The position numbers were made by a program, and so were the translations under genes. This document shows, one piece after another, positions 1 to 8,480 of a stretch of DNA of 64,000 bases. The stretch is from Photorhabdus akhurstii (lineage in GTDB: Bacteria; Pseudomonadota; Gammaproteobacteria; Enterobacterales; Enterobacteriaceae): NCBI RefSeq assembly GCF_018448925.1, contig NZ_RCWE01000020.1:1-64000 (forward strand), given 5' to 3'. The notes beneath the pieces were generated by a model. The model saw only the letters and a program-made list of their open reading frames with translations, made no database searches and was not told where the DNA came from. The first letter of the stretch is position 1. Every line of letters starts with the position of its first letter.

Positions 1-548
1 ATTATTATGAATATAGTGACTATTATTTTAAAATTGATATAGGTTTCCTGCTACTCTACCTACTGATTATTCCACCTTTTGTATGGGCTATGTTTTTTTT
101 ACGTCGACAAGCCCCATTAATTATCGATCGTGAACGGCAAATTTTTTACACTTGGTATAAAGGTAAAGTCTATGCCGCTCGTTATCCACAAGTAGGCATG
201 GCAGAAAAAACTAACATTCTTTTCCTCAAAGTCTACGGCCTGGATGAGAACAATCAACTTATCGGGCGTGGCTTTATCCCTAACGTCAGCAGTTATTCTT
301 TTGCCTTCTTAAGTAGTGGCAATGATAAAGCGCTGGCAGTCGCCTTTATGGTGAAATTCTTATTAAACGGCAAAGAGGCGGTCAGTAAGGTGGACTATAA
401 ACGCCGTGAGCCGCTTATCTGGTGGAGTAAAGATAAAAGACCCGCTGATTTAGAGGCACAAATTCCGTTGATTCTGGCAGAATTGGATCGCCTGGGCCCC
501 CCTGATGAGATCTTTCCGAATGAAGCAACGATTAAAAAACTTACTTAA
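1..548 (+). CDS. Tandem two-helix membrane protein, copy 1 (5' truncated by window edge)
   Basis: The reading frame is open from base 3, so the gene begins before the window; the ATG at base 90 is internal. The visible part matches copies 2 and 3: the second transmembrane helix (around bases 25-90), then a soluble C-terminal domain beginning RQAPLIIDRERQIFYTWYKG and containing WWSKDKRPADLEAQIPLIL. Function is not known to me; the family may be DUF6708, but I could not check that. The 3' end is odd: copy 2 has GATGGAGATC where this copy has GATGAGATC (from base 504). The lost G shifts the frame past the usual stop, so this copy gains a tail (IFPNEATIKKLT) and overlaps the next gene by 29 bases instead of about 4. 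Confidence 0.75.
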   Translation, partial: YYEYSDYYFKIDIGFLLLYLLIIPPFVWAMFFLRRQAPLIIDRERQIFYTWYKGKVYAARYPQVGMAEKTNILFLKVYGLDENNQLIGRGFIPNVSSYSFAFLSSGNDKALAVAFMVKFLLNGKEAVSKVDYKRREPLIWWSKDKRPADLEAQIPLILAELDRLGPPDEIFPNEATIKKLT

Positions 549-1488
549 AAAATGGTTTCCCACTATTCATCCACTGCCGTCTAAACGGCTGGCACATTGG
601 GAAAAAGAAATTCTGGCAGTCCCTCCAGATATTAAGGATAAGGAAACTATTAAGAATATGGAAATACTGGATTACCTGAATGATAAAGAATGCCATATCC
701 GTAATCCTCAACGCCGTTTTAGGAGTATTAATCTAATCCCTGTAACATTAGGGATTATCAGTAGTCTTATTCTAAATATTAGCGGGTTTATCGAAGACCG
801 TAAAAATGATGAAAAAGCTATCCATCGATGGGTTAATTTAGTAAAAGAGGAATATGGTGATGAGTTTTATCTACGCAATGATTTACCGGATTATATGGAG
901 AATGCCCGTTATATTGGTAATGATAAAGAAATCTCTCTGAAAAAATATTTACACTATCGCTATGCCTATTACCCTAGTAGTAACTATATCTTTAAAGTCG
1001 ATATAGGTTTCCTGTTACTTTATCTGCTGATTATTCCATCCTTTGTCTATTGTGTATTTTTCTGGCAGAGACAAGCGCCGTTAATTATTGATCGTGAGCG
1101 GCAAATTTTTTACACTTGGTACAAAGGTAAAGCCTATGCCGCCCGTTACCCACAATTAGGTATGATGGAAAAAACCAATATTCTGTATCTCAAAGTCTAC
1201 GGACTGGATGAAAATAACAACCTTATCGAACGTGTCTTTATCCCTAATGTCAGCAGCTATACTTTTGCTTTCTTAAGTAGTGGCAATGATAAAGCGCTGG
1301 CAGTCGCCTTTATGGTGAAATTCTTATTAAACGGCAAAGAAGCGGTCAGTAAGGTGGATTATAAACGCCGTGAGCCGCTTATCTGGTGGAGTAAAGATAA
1401 AAGACCCGCCGATTTAGACGCTCAAATTCCGTTGATTTTGGCTGAATTGGATCGCTTAGGTCCCCCTGATGGAGATCTTTCCGAATGA
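520..1488 (+). CDS. Tandem two-helix membrane protein, copy 2, unknown function
   Basis: Predicted 322 aa. I chose the ATG at 520 (MKQRLKNLLKKW) rather than 505 because copy 3 begins with the same pattern (MKAALKSLLKKW). Visible parts are a basic N-terminus, helix 1 near residues 70-89 (NLIPVTLGIISSLILNI), a polar, presumably extracytoplasmic loop of about 70 residues with FYLRNDLP and RYIGNDKEISL, helix 2 near residues 160-182, and a conserved C-terminal domain (RQAPLIIDRERQIFYTWYKG). The loop differs most between copies while the C-terminal domain is nearly constant. It sits between copies 1 and 3 on the same strand, overlapping copy 3 by ATGA. Tandem paralogous membrane proteins of this kind are often effector-linked or immunity-like, but no effector gene is in view and I assign no function. 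Confidence 0.8.
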   Translation: MKQRLKNLLKKWFPTIHPLPSKRLAHWEKEILAVPPDIKDKETIKNMEILDYLNDKECHIRNPQRRFRSINLIPVTLGIISSLILNISGFIEDRKNDEKAIHRWVNLVKEEYGDEFYLRNDLPDYMENARYIGNDKEISLKKYLHYRYAYYPSSNYIFKVDIGFLLLYLLIIPSFVYCVFFWQRQAPLIIDRERQIFYTWYKGKAYAARYPQLGMMEKTNILYLKVYGLDENNNLIERVFIPNVSSYTFAFLSSGNDKALAVAFMVKFLLNGKEAVSKVDYKRREPLIWWSKDKRPADLDAQIPLILAELDRLGPPDGDLSE

Positions 1489-2450
1489 AAGCAGCATTAA
1501 AAAGTTTACTTAAAAAGTGGTTTCCCACTATCCATCCACTGCCATCCCAACGGCTAGCTCGCTGGGAAAAAGAACTTCTGGCAGCACCACCAGATATTAA
1601 GGATGAGGAAACAATTAAACATGTAGAAATATTGGACTACCTTGATGATAAGGAGTGTCATATCCGCAATCCTCAACGCCGTTTTAGGAGTATTAACTTG
1701 ATCCCAGTAACCCTAGGGATTATTAGTAGTCTGGTGTTAAACGTTAACGATTTTATAGAATCAAGAGAAAAAAATGAGCAAGCTATTCATCGATGGGTTG
1801 GTTACGCAAAAAAAGATTATGGTGAAGAGTTTTATTTACGTAATGATTTACCTGCGGATATGGAAGATATACGTTATATTGGCAATGATAAAGAGATCTC
1901 TTTGAGGAAATATCTATATTACCGTTATAACTACTTTGAAAACAGTGGCTATTTGTTTAAGGTTGATATTGCATTTCTGCTACTCTATTTATTGATTACC
2001 CCTGTATTTATCTGGGGAGTATTCTTTTCCCAGAGACAAGCACCATTAATTATCGATCGCGAACGGCAGATCTTTTATACTTGGTATAAAGGCAAAGCTT
2101 ATGCCGCTCGTTATCCCCAAGTCGGTATGGCAGAAAAAACTAATATTCTGTTCCTCAAAGTTTATGGCCTGGATGAGAACAATCAACTTATCGGACGTGG
2201 TTTTATCCCTAACGTCAGCAGTTATTCTTTTGCTTTTTTAAGCAGTGGCAATGATAAAGGTTTGGCGCTGGCTTTTATGGTGAAATTTTTATTAAACGGC
2301 AAAGAGGCAGTCAGTAAGGTGGATTATAAACGTCGTGAGCCGCTTATCTGGTGGAGTAAAGATAAAAGACCCGCCGATTTAGAAGCTCAAATTCCGTTGA
2401 TTCTGGCAGAATTGGATCGCTTAGGTCCCCCTGATGAGGAAGAAAATTAA
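1485..2450 (+). CDS. Tandem two-helix membrane protein, copy 3, unknown function
   Basis: Predicted 321 aa, start ATG overlapping the stop of copy 2 (ATGA), with GGAG 10 bases upstream. Architecture equals copy 2: basic N-terminus, helix 1 (NLIPVTLGIISSLVLNV), variable loop, helix 2 (DIAFLLLYLLITPVFIWGVFF), conserved C-terminal domain. From RQAPLIID onward it is closer to copy 1 (NNQLIGRGFIPNVSSYSF) than to its neighbour copy 2 (NNNLIERVFIPNVSSYTF), which suggests exchange between copies. It ends with an acidic tail, GPPDEEEN. It is last in the array and converges on yigL. Function unknown. Confidence 0.8.
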   Translation: MKAALKSLLKKWFPTIHPLPSQRLARWEKELLAAPPDIKDEETIKHVEILDYLDDKECHIRNPQRRFRSINLIPVTLGIISSLVLNVNDFIESREKNEQAIHRWVGYAKKDYGEEFYLRNDLPADMEDIRYIGNDKEISLRKYLYYRYNYFENSGYLFKVDIAFLLLYLLITPVFIWGVFFSQRQAPLIIDRERQIFYTWYKGKAYAARYPQVGMAEKTNILFLKVYGLDENNQLIGRGFIPNVSSYSFAFLSSGNDKGLALAFMVKFLLNGKEAVSKVDYKRREPLIWWSKDKRPADLEAQIPLILAELDRLGPPDEEEN

Positions 2451-2475
2451 TAAAAAACAGCGCCAACAGCGCTGT
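2450..2475 (-). terminator. Intrinsic terminator of yigL
   Basis: Reading the minus strand, ACAGCGC and GCGCTGT (2457-2475) form a 7-bp stem with a 5-base loop and are followed by a run of T (complement of the A run 2452-2456). It lies 20 bases past the yigL stop, so it ends the yigL transcript at the junction with the convergent tandem array. Confidence 0.8.
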
Positions 2476-2494
2476 GATTACAGTGGATAATAAA

Positions 2495-3295
2495 TTAAAC
2501 CTGATACATTTTGCACAAATAATGGGAAACCGCATCATCAGCGTTTGAGCCAATCACTTCCATATCTGGCAAGATATCTTTCAAACGCTGGTGAGCATCC
2601 TGCATAATGCAGCCCTTACCTGCTACCGTCAGCATTTCAAAGTCATTCATGCCATCACCAAAAGCAATACAATCACTCAATTTATAGCCCATAGATTGGG
2701 CTACCCGCTCAAGTGCATGACCTTTCGACACCCCACCCGCCATCACTTCCAGGCAATTGCGCAACGAGAAACTCACATTGACTCTATCGCCCCAACGCGC
2801 TTTGATTTTCTCTTCCAACGTCACTAATAGATCATGATCGCCGCAGGTGAAATAAACTTTGCATACATCATCGGTTTTGAAGTTGTCACGCTCAAAAAGT
2901 TGATAATGAAACACGGATTCCTGAAAAAACTCTTTCTGCTCAGGGCATTCACGATTCATATACCAGTGATCATGGCAGTAATAATTCGTCAGAATATCAG
3001 CGTTATCAAATTCCATTAGACACAATTCATGCACAATCTCAGGATCAACATTGTGACTGAAAACCAGTTCACCCACAGCGTTGTGTACCCGAGCGCCATT
3101 GGAAGTGATCATATAAGCATCAATACCAAGAACATCTCGGATTTGCGCAACGTCCACATGATGACGACCAGTGGCAAAAATAAAATGAATGCCTTTATTG
3201 GTCAGTAAATTAAGGGTTTCCTTGGTGTAAGAAGTTAATTTGTGATCAGGGGATAGCAAAGTGCCATCTAAATCTGAAGCAACAATATGATACAT
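2495..3295 (-). CDS. yigL: HAD-family sugar/pyridoxal phosphatase YigL
   Basis: Predicted 266 aa, the length of E. coli YigL. The start is the ATG at 3295 (MYHIVASDLDGTLLSPDH) with AGGAAC upstream; the longer frame reads into the pldB region and lacks homology. HAD motif I DLDGT is at residues 8-12, the late motif GDGMND is present, and the Cof-type cap has the VMAGGVSKGHAL signature. In E. coli, YigL is a cytoplasmic phosphatase of pyridoxal phosphate and phosphosugars and takes part in the phosphosugar-stress response. It is downstream of pldB with a 22-base gap and is probably co-transcribed with it, as in E. coli. Confidence 0.92.
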   Translation of the reverse strand: MYHIVASDLDGTLLSPDHKLTSYTKETLNLLTNKGIHFIFATGRHHVDVAQIRDVLGIDAYMITSNGARVHNAVGELVFSHNVDPEIVHELCLMEFDNADILTNYYCHDHWYMNRECPEQKEFFQESVFHYQLFERDNFKTDDVCKVYFTCGDHDLLVTLEEKIKARWGDRVNVSFSLRNCLEVMAGGVSKGHALERVAQSMGYKLSDCIAFGDGMNDFEMLTVAGKGCIMQDAHQRLKDILPDMEVIGSNADDAVSHYLCKMYQV

Positions 3296-3317
3296 AGTTA
3301 TAGTTCCTATAATTGAA

Positions 3318-4316
3318 TCAATTCCGGTCAAAAAAATCACAAATGGCATTAAGTGCCTGGCTACGTAATTTATCTTTTTCAAACAGGATCTCATGACGCG
3401 ACCCTCGAATAATCAAAGGTGATTGTCCTTCGATGAAATCCTTCACTTTGTTACGTGATTCACAAAAAGCCCGTAATTTCCAATTGTTAACGACCTTATC
3501 TTCACTGGCTTTTAAAATTATCAATGGTGTCTCAATTTCTCCGGCTTTTTCTATCAGCATGTCGCCAATCCAAATACTTTCCCGTATCCAGTGATATGTC
3601 GGACCACCTATACGTAATTCCGGATAATCCGCGTAATAACGGAGGTAACGGCTATAACGTTCGTAACTGTGTGTCAGAAGGTTTATCGAATAAGGCAACG
3701 GACGCCATTTCCCAGTTAGCACCGCATAATGGTTACGCATATCCGGCCGCTTTTCAGCCCGGTTAACCAGGAAAGTCGCCAACCAACGTGGCATGGGAAA
3801 GTTAATACCAAACATAGGAGCACAAAGGGCTGCTGCATCAAATATCTGGCTGTGACGTAATAAAAATCCCCCTAATATTGCCGCCCCCATTGAATGGGCT
3901 AACGCATAACAGTGAGAATAATGACGAGGAAGAATTTCTTTTTCGATAAATATTTCAACGTCATTAATATAGTCATCAAATTTTTCTACATGCCCTTTTT
4001 GTGGATCTGCAAGCATCCTGCTGGATCGCCCCTGCCCACGATGATCAATAATAAATACGTCATAGCCAAGGTGATAAAAATCAAATGCCACTTCCGAGTA
4101 TTTGATATAACTTTCACTACGACCTGGAAAGATAACAACCGATCTATAATTTTTTATTGTTGCACAAAAACGGACATAACGTATCAGTATATTATCTATA
4201 CCGATAAACTCACACTCTTCCCTGACCTGCCAAAAGTCTAATAACGGCCCGTTGGCAAAAGCAGAGAACTGTGCCTCACGATTGAGCCAGCTTTCTTTTA
4301 ACATTTCTGGCGTCAT
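3318..4316 (-). CDS. pldB: Lysophospholipase L2
   Basis: Predicted 332 aa alpha/beta hydrolase (E. coli PldB 340 aa) that hydrolyses lysophospholipids at the inner membrane. The nucleophile elbow is AHSMGAA with Ser142; the likely acid is in KASEDKVV and the histidine in RGSRHEIL. I chose ATG 4316 with GAGG seven bases upstream rather than the TTG one codon earlier. Only 14 bases separate it from recQ. In E. coli rhtB and rhtC lie between them, so this arrangement is compacted. It is likely co-transcribed with recQ and yigL. Confidence 0.92.
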   Translation of the reverse strand: MTPEMLKESWLNREAQFSAFANGPLLDFWQVREECEFIGIDNILIRYVRFCATIKNYRSVVIFPGRSESYIKYSEVAFDFYHLGYDVFIIDHRGQGRSSRMLADPQKGHVEKFDDYINDVEIFIEKEILPRHYSHCYALAHSMGAAILGGFLLRHSQIFDAAALCAPMFGINFPMPRWLATFLVNRAEKRPDMRNHYAVLTGKWRPLPYSINLLTHSYERYSRYLRYYADYPELRIGGPTYHWIRESIWIGDMLIEKAGEIETPLIILKASEDKVVNNWKLRAFCESRNKVKDFIEGQSPLIIRGSRHEILFEKDKLRSQALNAICDFFDRN

Positions 4317-4330
4317 CAATTATCCTCAGA

Positions 4331-6157
4331 CTATTCAAGCTCCTCTAGATGTTCACAAATTAAGGCCATAAAGACGTTACCAAAACGCTCCAGTTTACGT
4401 TGCCCCACGCCGTTGATTAATAACATTTCATCAGCCGTAACCGGGCATTGTTCTGCCATTTCAATCAACGTGACATCATTAAACACAACAAAAGGCGGGA
4501 TATTTTCTTCGTCAGCAATAGATTTCCGTAATCTACGTAACTTGGCAAATAGTTTGCGATCATAATTACCACTATATGATTTACTTTGCTGATTACGCCC
4601 TTTCAGATTCTGTATTCGTGGAACAGCCAGTTTTAGTGAAACTTCACCACGCAATATCGGACGCGCAGCTTCCGTTAATTGTAATGCAGAATAGTTGGCG
4701 ATGTTTTGACTGATAAAGCCTAAATGAATAAGCTGCCGCAATACACTAATCCAGTGTTCCTGACTCTGCTCTTTACCGATACCATAAACCGGTAAATTAT
4801 CATGTCGCATATCACGGATACGCTGATTATTCGCGCCTCTAAGTACTTCAACAATATAGACGATACCAAAGCGCTGTCCAACCCGGTAAATACAAGAAAG
4901 CGCTTTTTGGGCATCCACTAAACCATCATAATTTTTCGGCGGATCAAGGCAGATGTCACAGTTACCACAAGGGGTTTGCTTACTTTCACCAAAGTAGTTC
5001 AATAACACTAGACGGCGGCAAGTTTGTGCTTCGGCAAAAGCCCCCATCGCATTGAGCTTATGCCGCTCAATATCCTGCTGTGTACCCGCCTCTTTCTCTT
5101 CCAGACAACGGCGAAGCCATACCATATCCGCGGGATCATAAAACAGCACCGCTTCCGCCGGCAGACCATCACGTCCAGCACGTCCCGTTTCCTGATAATA
5201 GGATTCGATATTACGTGGAATATTGAAATGCACCACAAACCGAACATTAGGTTTATTAATTCCCATACCAAATGCCACGGTTGCCACCACTACCTGCAAA
5301 TCATCACGTTGAAATGCATCCTGCACCCGCGCACGCTGGCTGTTGTCCAACCCGGCATGGTATGGCGCAACACTCAAGCCACGTTTTTGTAAACGCTCTG
5401 ATATCTCTTCAACTTTGTTACGGCTGTTGCAGTAAACAATGCCGCTTTTACCTTTTTGACCGCGAATAAATAGCCACAGTTGATCTAATGGTTTGTATTT
5501 TTCTATCAAGGTATAACGGATATTGGGACGGTCAAAACTGCTGATATGGATAAGTGGATTATTAAGATTCAGTAGTCGGACAATATCATTGCGGGTAGTT
5601 TCATCTGCGGTCGCCGTCAACGCAATGACAGGTAATGTCGGAAAGCGTTGCCTTAGCTGTCCCAACGCCCGATATTCCGGCCGGAAATCATGGCCCCACT
5701 GTGAAATACAATGAGCTTCATCCACAGCCAGCATTGCGGGTTGCCATTCCAGAAGTTGCTCAAGGAAGTTATCCATCATCAAGCGCTCAGGGGCGATATA
5801 CAGCAATTTAACCATTCCCTGACGGCAACGCCGGATTACATCAATTTGCTGTTCACGGGCCTGAGTTGAATTCAAGCAATCCGCCGCAACGCCATTTGCC
5901 CGCAGTTGATCCACCTGATCTTTCATTAAAGAGATCAACGGCGAAACAACCAAAGTTACCCCTTCCTGTACCAGCGCCGGAATTTGGTAACACAATGATT
6001 TACCGCCACCAGTCGGCATAATGACCAAACAGTCACGCCCTTCAAGAATGGTATTGATAACTTGTTGCTGGCCAGGCCGGAATTGCAAATAACCAAAGGT
6101 TTTCCGCAATACCTGCTCTGTCAGTGATATCGTATTAATGACCTCTGCGGTAGACAC
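4331..6157 (-). CDS. recQ: ATP-dependent DNA helicase RecQ
   Basis: Predicted 608 aa (E. coli 609) from a GTG start at 6157, chosen because GAGGA precedes it and the protein then matches the family length; an upstream ATG would add 14 unrelated residues. It is a 3'-5' helicase of the RecF recombination pathway. Visible are Walker A MPTGGGKS (residues 47-54), DEAH with the RecQ aromatic-rich loop (AVDEAHCISQWGHDFR), helicase motif VI (QETGRAGRDG), the zinc site CRRL...CGNCDIC, a winged helix and a C-terminal HRDC domain (NGVGQRKLERFG). It is the first gene of the minus-strand recQ-pldB-yigL group and borders the siderophore island, where E. coli has pldA. Confidence 0.96.
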   Translation of the reverse strand: MSTAEVINTISLTEQVLRKTFGYLQFRPGQQQVINTILEGRDCLVIMPTGGGKSLCYQIPALVQEGVTLVVSPLISLMKDQVDQLRANGVAADCLNSTQAREQQIDVIRRCRQGMVKLLYIAPERLMMDNFLEQLLEWQPAMLAVDEAHCISQWGHDFRPEYRALGQLRQRFPTLPVIALTATADETTRNDIVRLLNLNNPLIHISSFDRPNIRYTLIEKYKPLDQLWLFIRGQKGKSGIVYCNSRNKVEEISERLQKRGLSVAPYHAGLDNSQRARVQDAFQRDDLQVVVATVAFGMGINKPNVRFVVHFNIPRNIESYYQETGRAGRDGLPAEAVLFYDPADMVWLRRCLEEKEAGTQQDIERHKLNAMGAFAEAQTCRRLVLLNYFGESKQTPCGNCDICLDPPKNYDGLVDAQKALSCIYRVGQRFGIVYIVEVLRGANNQRIRDMRHDNLPVYGIGKEQSQEHWISVLRQLIHLGFISQNIANYSALQLTEAARPILRGEVSLKLAVPRIQNLKGRNQQSKSYSGNYDRKLFAKLRRLRKSIADEENIPPFVVFNDVTLIEMAEQCPVTADEMLLINGVGQRKLERFGNVFMALICEHLEELE

Positions 6158-6606
6158 GCTTTTCCTCAACCATATTAAAAAATCACAGACGCTTTTCAAA
6201 ACGTCTGGGCATTATGCTATCTCACTCTCGAAATAATTACAGCATGTCATTGAACATCATCTCGGTATAAAAGCAGGTTTAATTAAAGGTTACAGCCGAT
6301 CAAAAATTCTCCCCCAATTCATCTTACTCATCCCAACGCAGCGCCATAACGCCGCATTTTTGACTGCTATTTAGGCAAAAATAGAGTAAATCCTTACACT
6401 TACACAGTTGTTAATGATAATAATTTGTATTAATGTTATCAAAATTGAATACCCCAAAAGTCACCTGTCTAAGAGAATCGGAATGAATACCAGGAAAAAG
6501 AATGCTTATATTCGAAAGTTTCAGAATTAAGCGTACCGATTTGTTTCCAGTGTATAGCGACTATGTTGGATAGGATTTTTGATTATGAATAGGGATTGTT
6601 ATCACC
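6158..6606. other. Divergent intergenic region recQ / siderophore operon
   Basis: This 449-base gene-free stretch holds the recQ promoter region on one side and the start of the iron-regulated operon on the other. The only clear element is the Fur-box-like sequence at 6410-6428. It leaves a leader of roughly 150-180 bases before the first synthetase gene, whose own ribosome site is weak (AGGG about 12 bases upstream). I see no small ORF or obvious RNA structure. Confidence 0.6.
6410..6428 (+). promoter_or_regulatory. Fur box upstream of the siderophore synthesis/uptake operon
   Basis: The sequence GTTAATGATAATAATTTGT agrees with the 19-bp Fur consensus (GATAATGATAATCATTATC) at 14 of 19 positions by my count, including an unbroken AATGATAAT core. 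It stands about 180 bases before the first gene of the operon, consistent with iron repression of the whole cluster to 14655. Confidence 0.65.
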
Positions 6607-8430
6607 ATGAGTTCACTACATATTAACTCTGATAATCACACTCTGCACCTCAACGCAGAGAACTGGCTCCATGCCAATCGCCACCTGGTGACAAAAATAT
6701 TACGTGAGCTGTATCACGAAAAATTGATTAATCCTACCTATCATGGACAGCAACAGTATTCTCTGGCAATAGGTGACTACCAATACCATTTTCAAGCGGA
6801 GGCTTATCAGCTCGATCATATTGATATTGATGCCGCATCCGTAACCAAATTCAAGGAGAAGCAATCTCAGCCGCTTGATGCCATTCAACTGATTATTGAG
6901 TTGTATTCGCTACTGGAAATCCCGGAAAAAATGCTGCCGATTTATCTCGATGAGATATCTAGCACCCTCTACGGTCACGCTTTTAAATATCAGTACAACC
7001 GACTGACAGCCCAAGATTTAGCTCATGCTGATTATCAAGTTGTTGAAACGGCAATGAGTGAAGGCCATCCGGTCTTTATTGCGAATAATGGCCGCATTGG
7101 TTTCGATGCCGATGATTATCAGCGCTATGCGCCTGAAAGCGCCAGCCCGGTGACTTTAATCTGGATTGCGGTACACAGGAATAAAGCTATTTTCTCCGCG
7201 CTATCCGATCTCTCATACCAACAATTAATAGAAGAAGAGCTAGGGAAATACCTGCCGGCGCAATTTGAACGTCATCTTAATACGCTGGGATTATGTCCAT
7301 CAGATTATTATCTGATGCCTCTCCATCCCTGGCAGTGGCAGCACCGTATTGCCATCAGCTTTGCGGCAGATATTGCCAATAATAATATTGTTTATCTTGG
7401 CGAAGGTCATGATCGCTACCTCGCACAGCAATCTATCCGTACTTTCTTCAATATTACTCAACCGAAGAAGAACTACGTTAAGACCGCCCTCTCGGTATTG
7501 AACATGGGCTTCATGCGCGGGCTCGACCCACACAGCATGGTCACAACCCCATCAGTCAACGAATGGCTCAGTAACTTAGTCCATAATGACAGTTTCTTCC
7601 AACAGAAAGGTTTTACCGTACTACGGGAACGTGCTGCTCTCGGTTATTTCAATAACTACTTTGAATCAGCTATTAAAAAAGACAGTCCACATAAGAAAAT
7701 GTTGTCAGCGCTGTGGCGCGAAAGCCCAATGACGCTGTTGAAAGATAACCAACGCTTGATGACAATGGCTTCGTTGCTGCATGTTGATCATCAAGGTAAT
7801 TCCGTCATTGCCGCTTTAGTAAAGGATTCAGGTTTAAAATCAGAAGAGTGGGTGTCACGTTATCTCGATGCTTACCTTTCTCCATTATTGCGCTCTTTCT
7901 TCACCTATGATCTGGTGTTTATGCCACATGGCGAAAACCTAATGTTGGTATTGGATAATAACAGCCCGACAAAAATGTTGATGAAAGATATTGGTGAAGA
8001 AATTGCTATTTTGAATGGCGATCTTCAACTGCCTAAAGAGATTAATTTCCTACATGTCACTATCGAAGACGACATGAAGATTAACTATATCTTCCTTGAT
8101 ATTTTCGATTGTTTCTTCCGCTATCTGATTCCACTGTTGCAAAAAGATCTCAATCTACCAGAAGAGCATTTCTGGTCACTGGTTGCACGCTGTGTCCATA
8201 ATTATCAATCACAACATCTACATCAGATTGAGAAATTCCGTAAGTTCGATCTGTTTAAGCGGGAATTTGTTCGTACCTGTCTGAATCGTCTGCAAATGGC
8301 GAATAATCAACAGATGATCGATCTCGACGATCGTGAAAAGAATCTCAAATTTGCCGGAACTTTAGTTAACCCGCTATACGCTTTGCGCCATGAATACTCG
8401 GTTACTCTTCATCAGGCCGAACAGCAATAA
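6607..8430 (+). CDS. Free-standing NIS siderophore synthetase (IucA/IucC family, AlcC/DesD-like)
   Basis: Predicted 607 aa. The family uses ATP to join carboxylates to amines or hydroxylamines; this subtype (AlcC/PubC/DesD) oligomerises and cyclises N-hydroxy-N-succinyl-diamines into macrocyclic hydroxamates. Visible signatures are NNGRIGFD, LHPWQWQH (HPWQWQ at residues 240-245), QQSIRTFF, NMGFMRGL and MPHGENLM (HGEN 441-444), followed by a FhuF-like C-terminal part. It is clearly paralogous to the synthetase half of the gene at 18662: the HPWQWQ-to-HGEN spacing is 201 residues in both. It opens the operon with the receptor and ABC importer. Two such synthetases in one locus is unusual. Whether it acts on the same substrate cannot be read from sequence. 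Confidence 0.9.
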   Translation: MSSLHINSDNHTLHLNAENWLHANRHLVTKILRELYHEKLINPTYHGQQQYSLAIGDYQYHFQAEAYQLDHIDIDAASVTKFKEKQSQPLDAIQLIIELYSLLEIPEKMLPIYLDEISSTLYGHAFKYQYNRLTAQDLAHADYQVVETAMSEGHPVFIANNGRIGFDADDYQRYAPESASPVTLIWIAVHRNKAIFSALSDLSYQQLIEEELGKYLPAQFERHLNTLGLCPSDYYLMPLHPWQWQHRIAISFAADIANNNIVYLGEGHDRYLAQQSIRTFFNITQPKKNYVKTALSVLNMGFMRGLDPHSMVTTPSVNEWLSNLVHNDSFFQQKGFTVLRERAALGYFNNYFESAIKKDSPHKKMLSALWRESPMTLLKDNQRLMTMASLLHVDHQGNSVIAALVKDSGLKSEEWVSRYLDAYLSPLLRSFFTYDLVFMPHGENLMLVLDNNSPTKMLMKDIGEEIAILNGDLQLPKEINFLHVTIEDDMKINYIFLDIFDCFFRYLIPLLQKDLNLPEEHFWSLVARCVHNYQSQHLHQIEKFRKFDLFKREFVRTCLNRLQMANNQQMIDLDDREKNLKFAGTLVNPLYALRHEYSVTLHQAEQQ

Positions 8431-8480
8431 ATAAAAATATCAACATAGATAAATACCAAAAGACTTAATTTGGGGATGGA

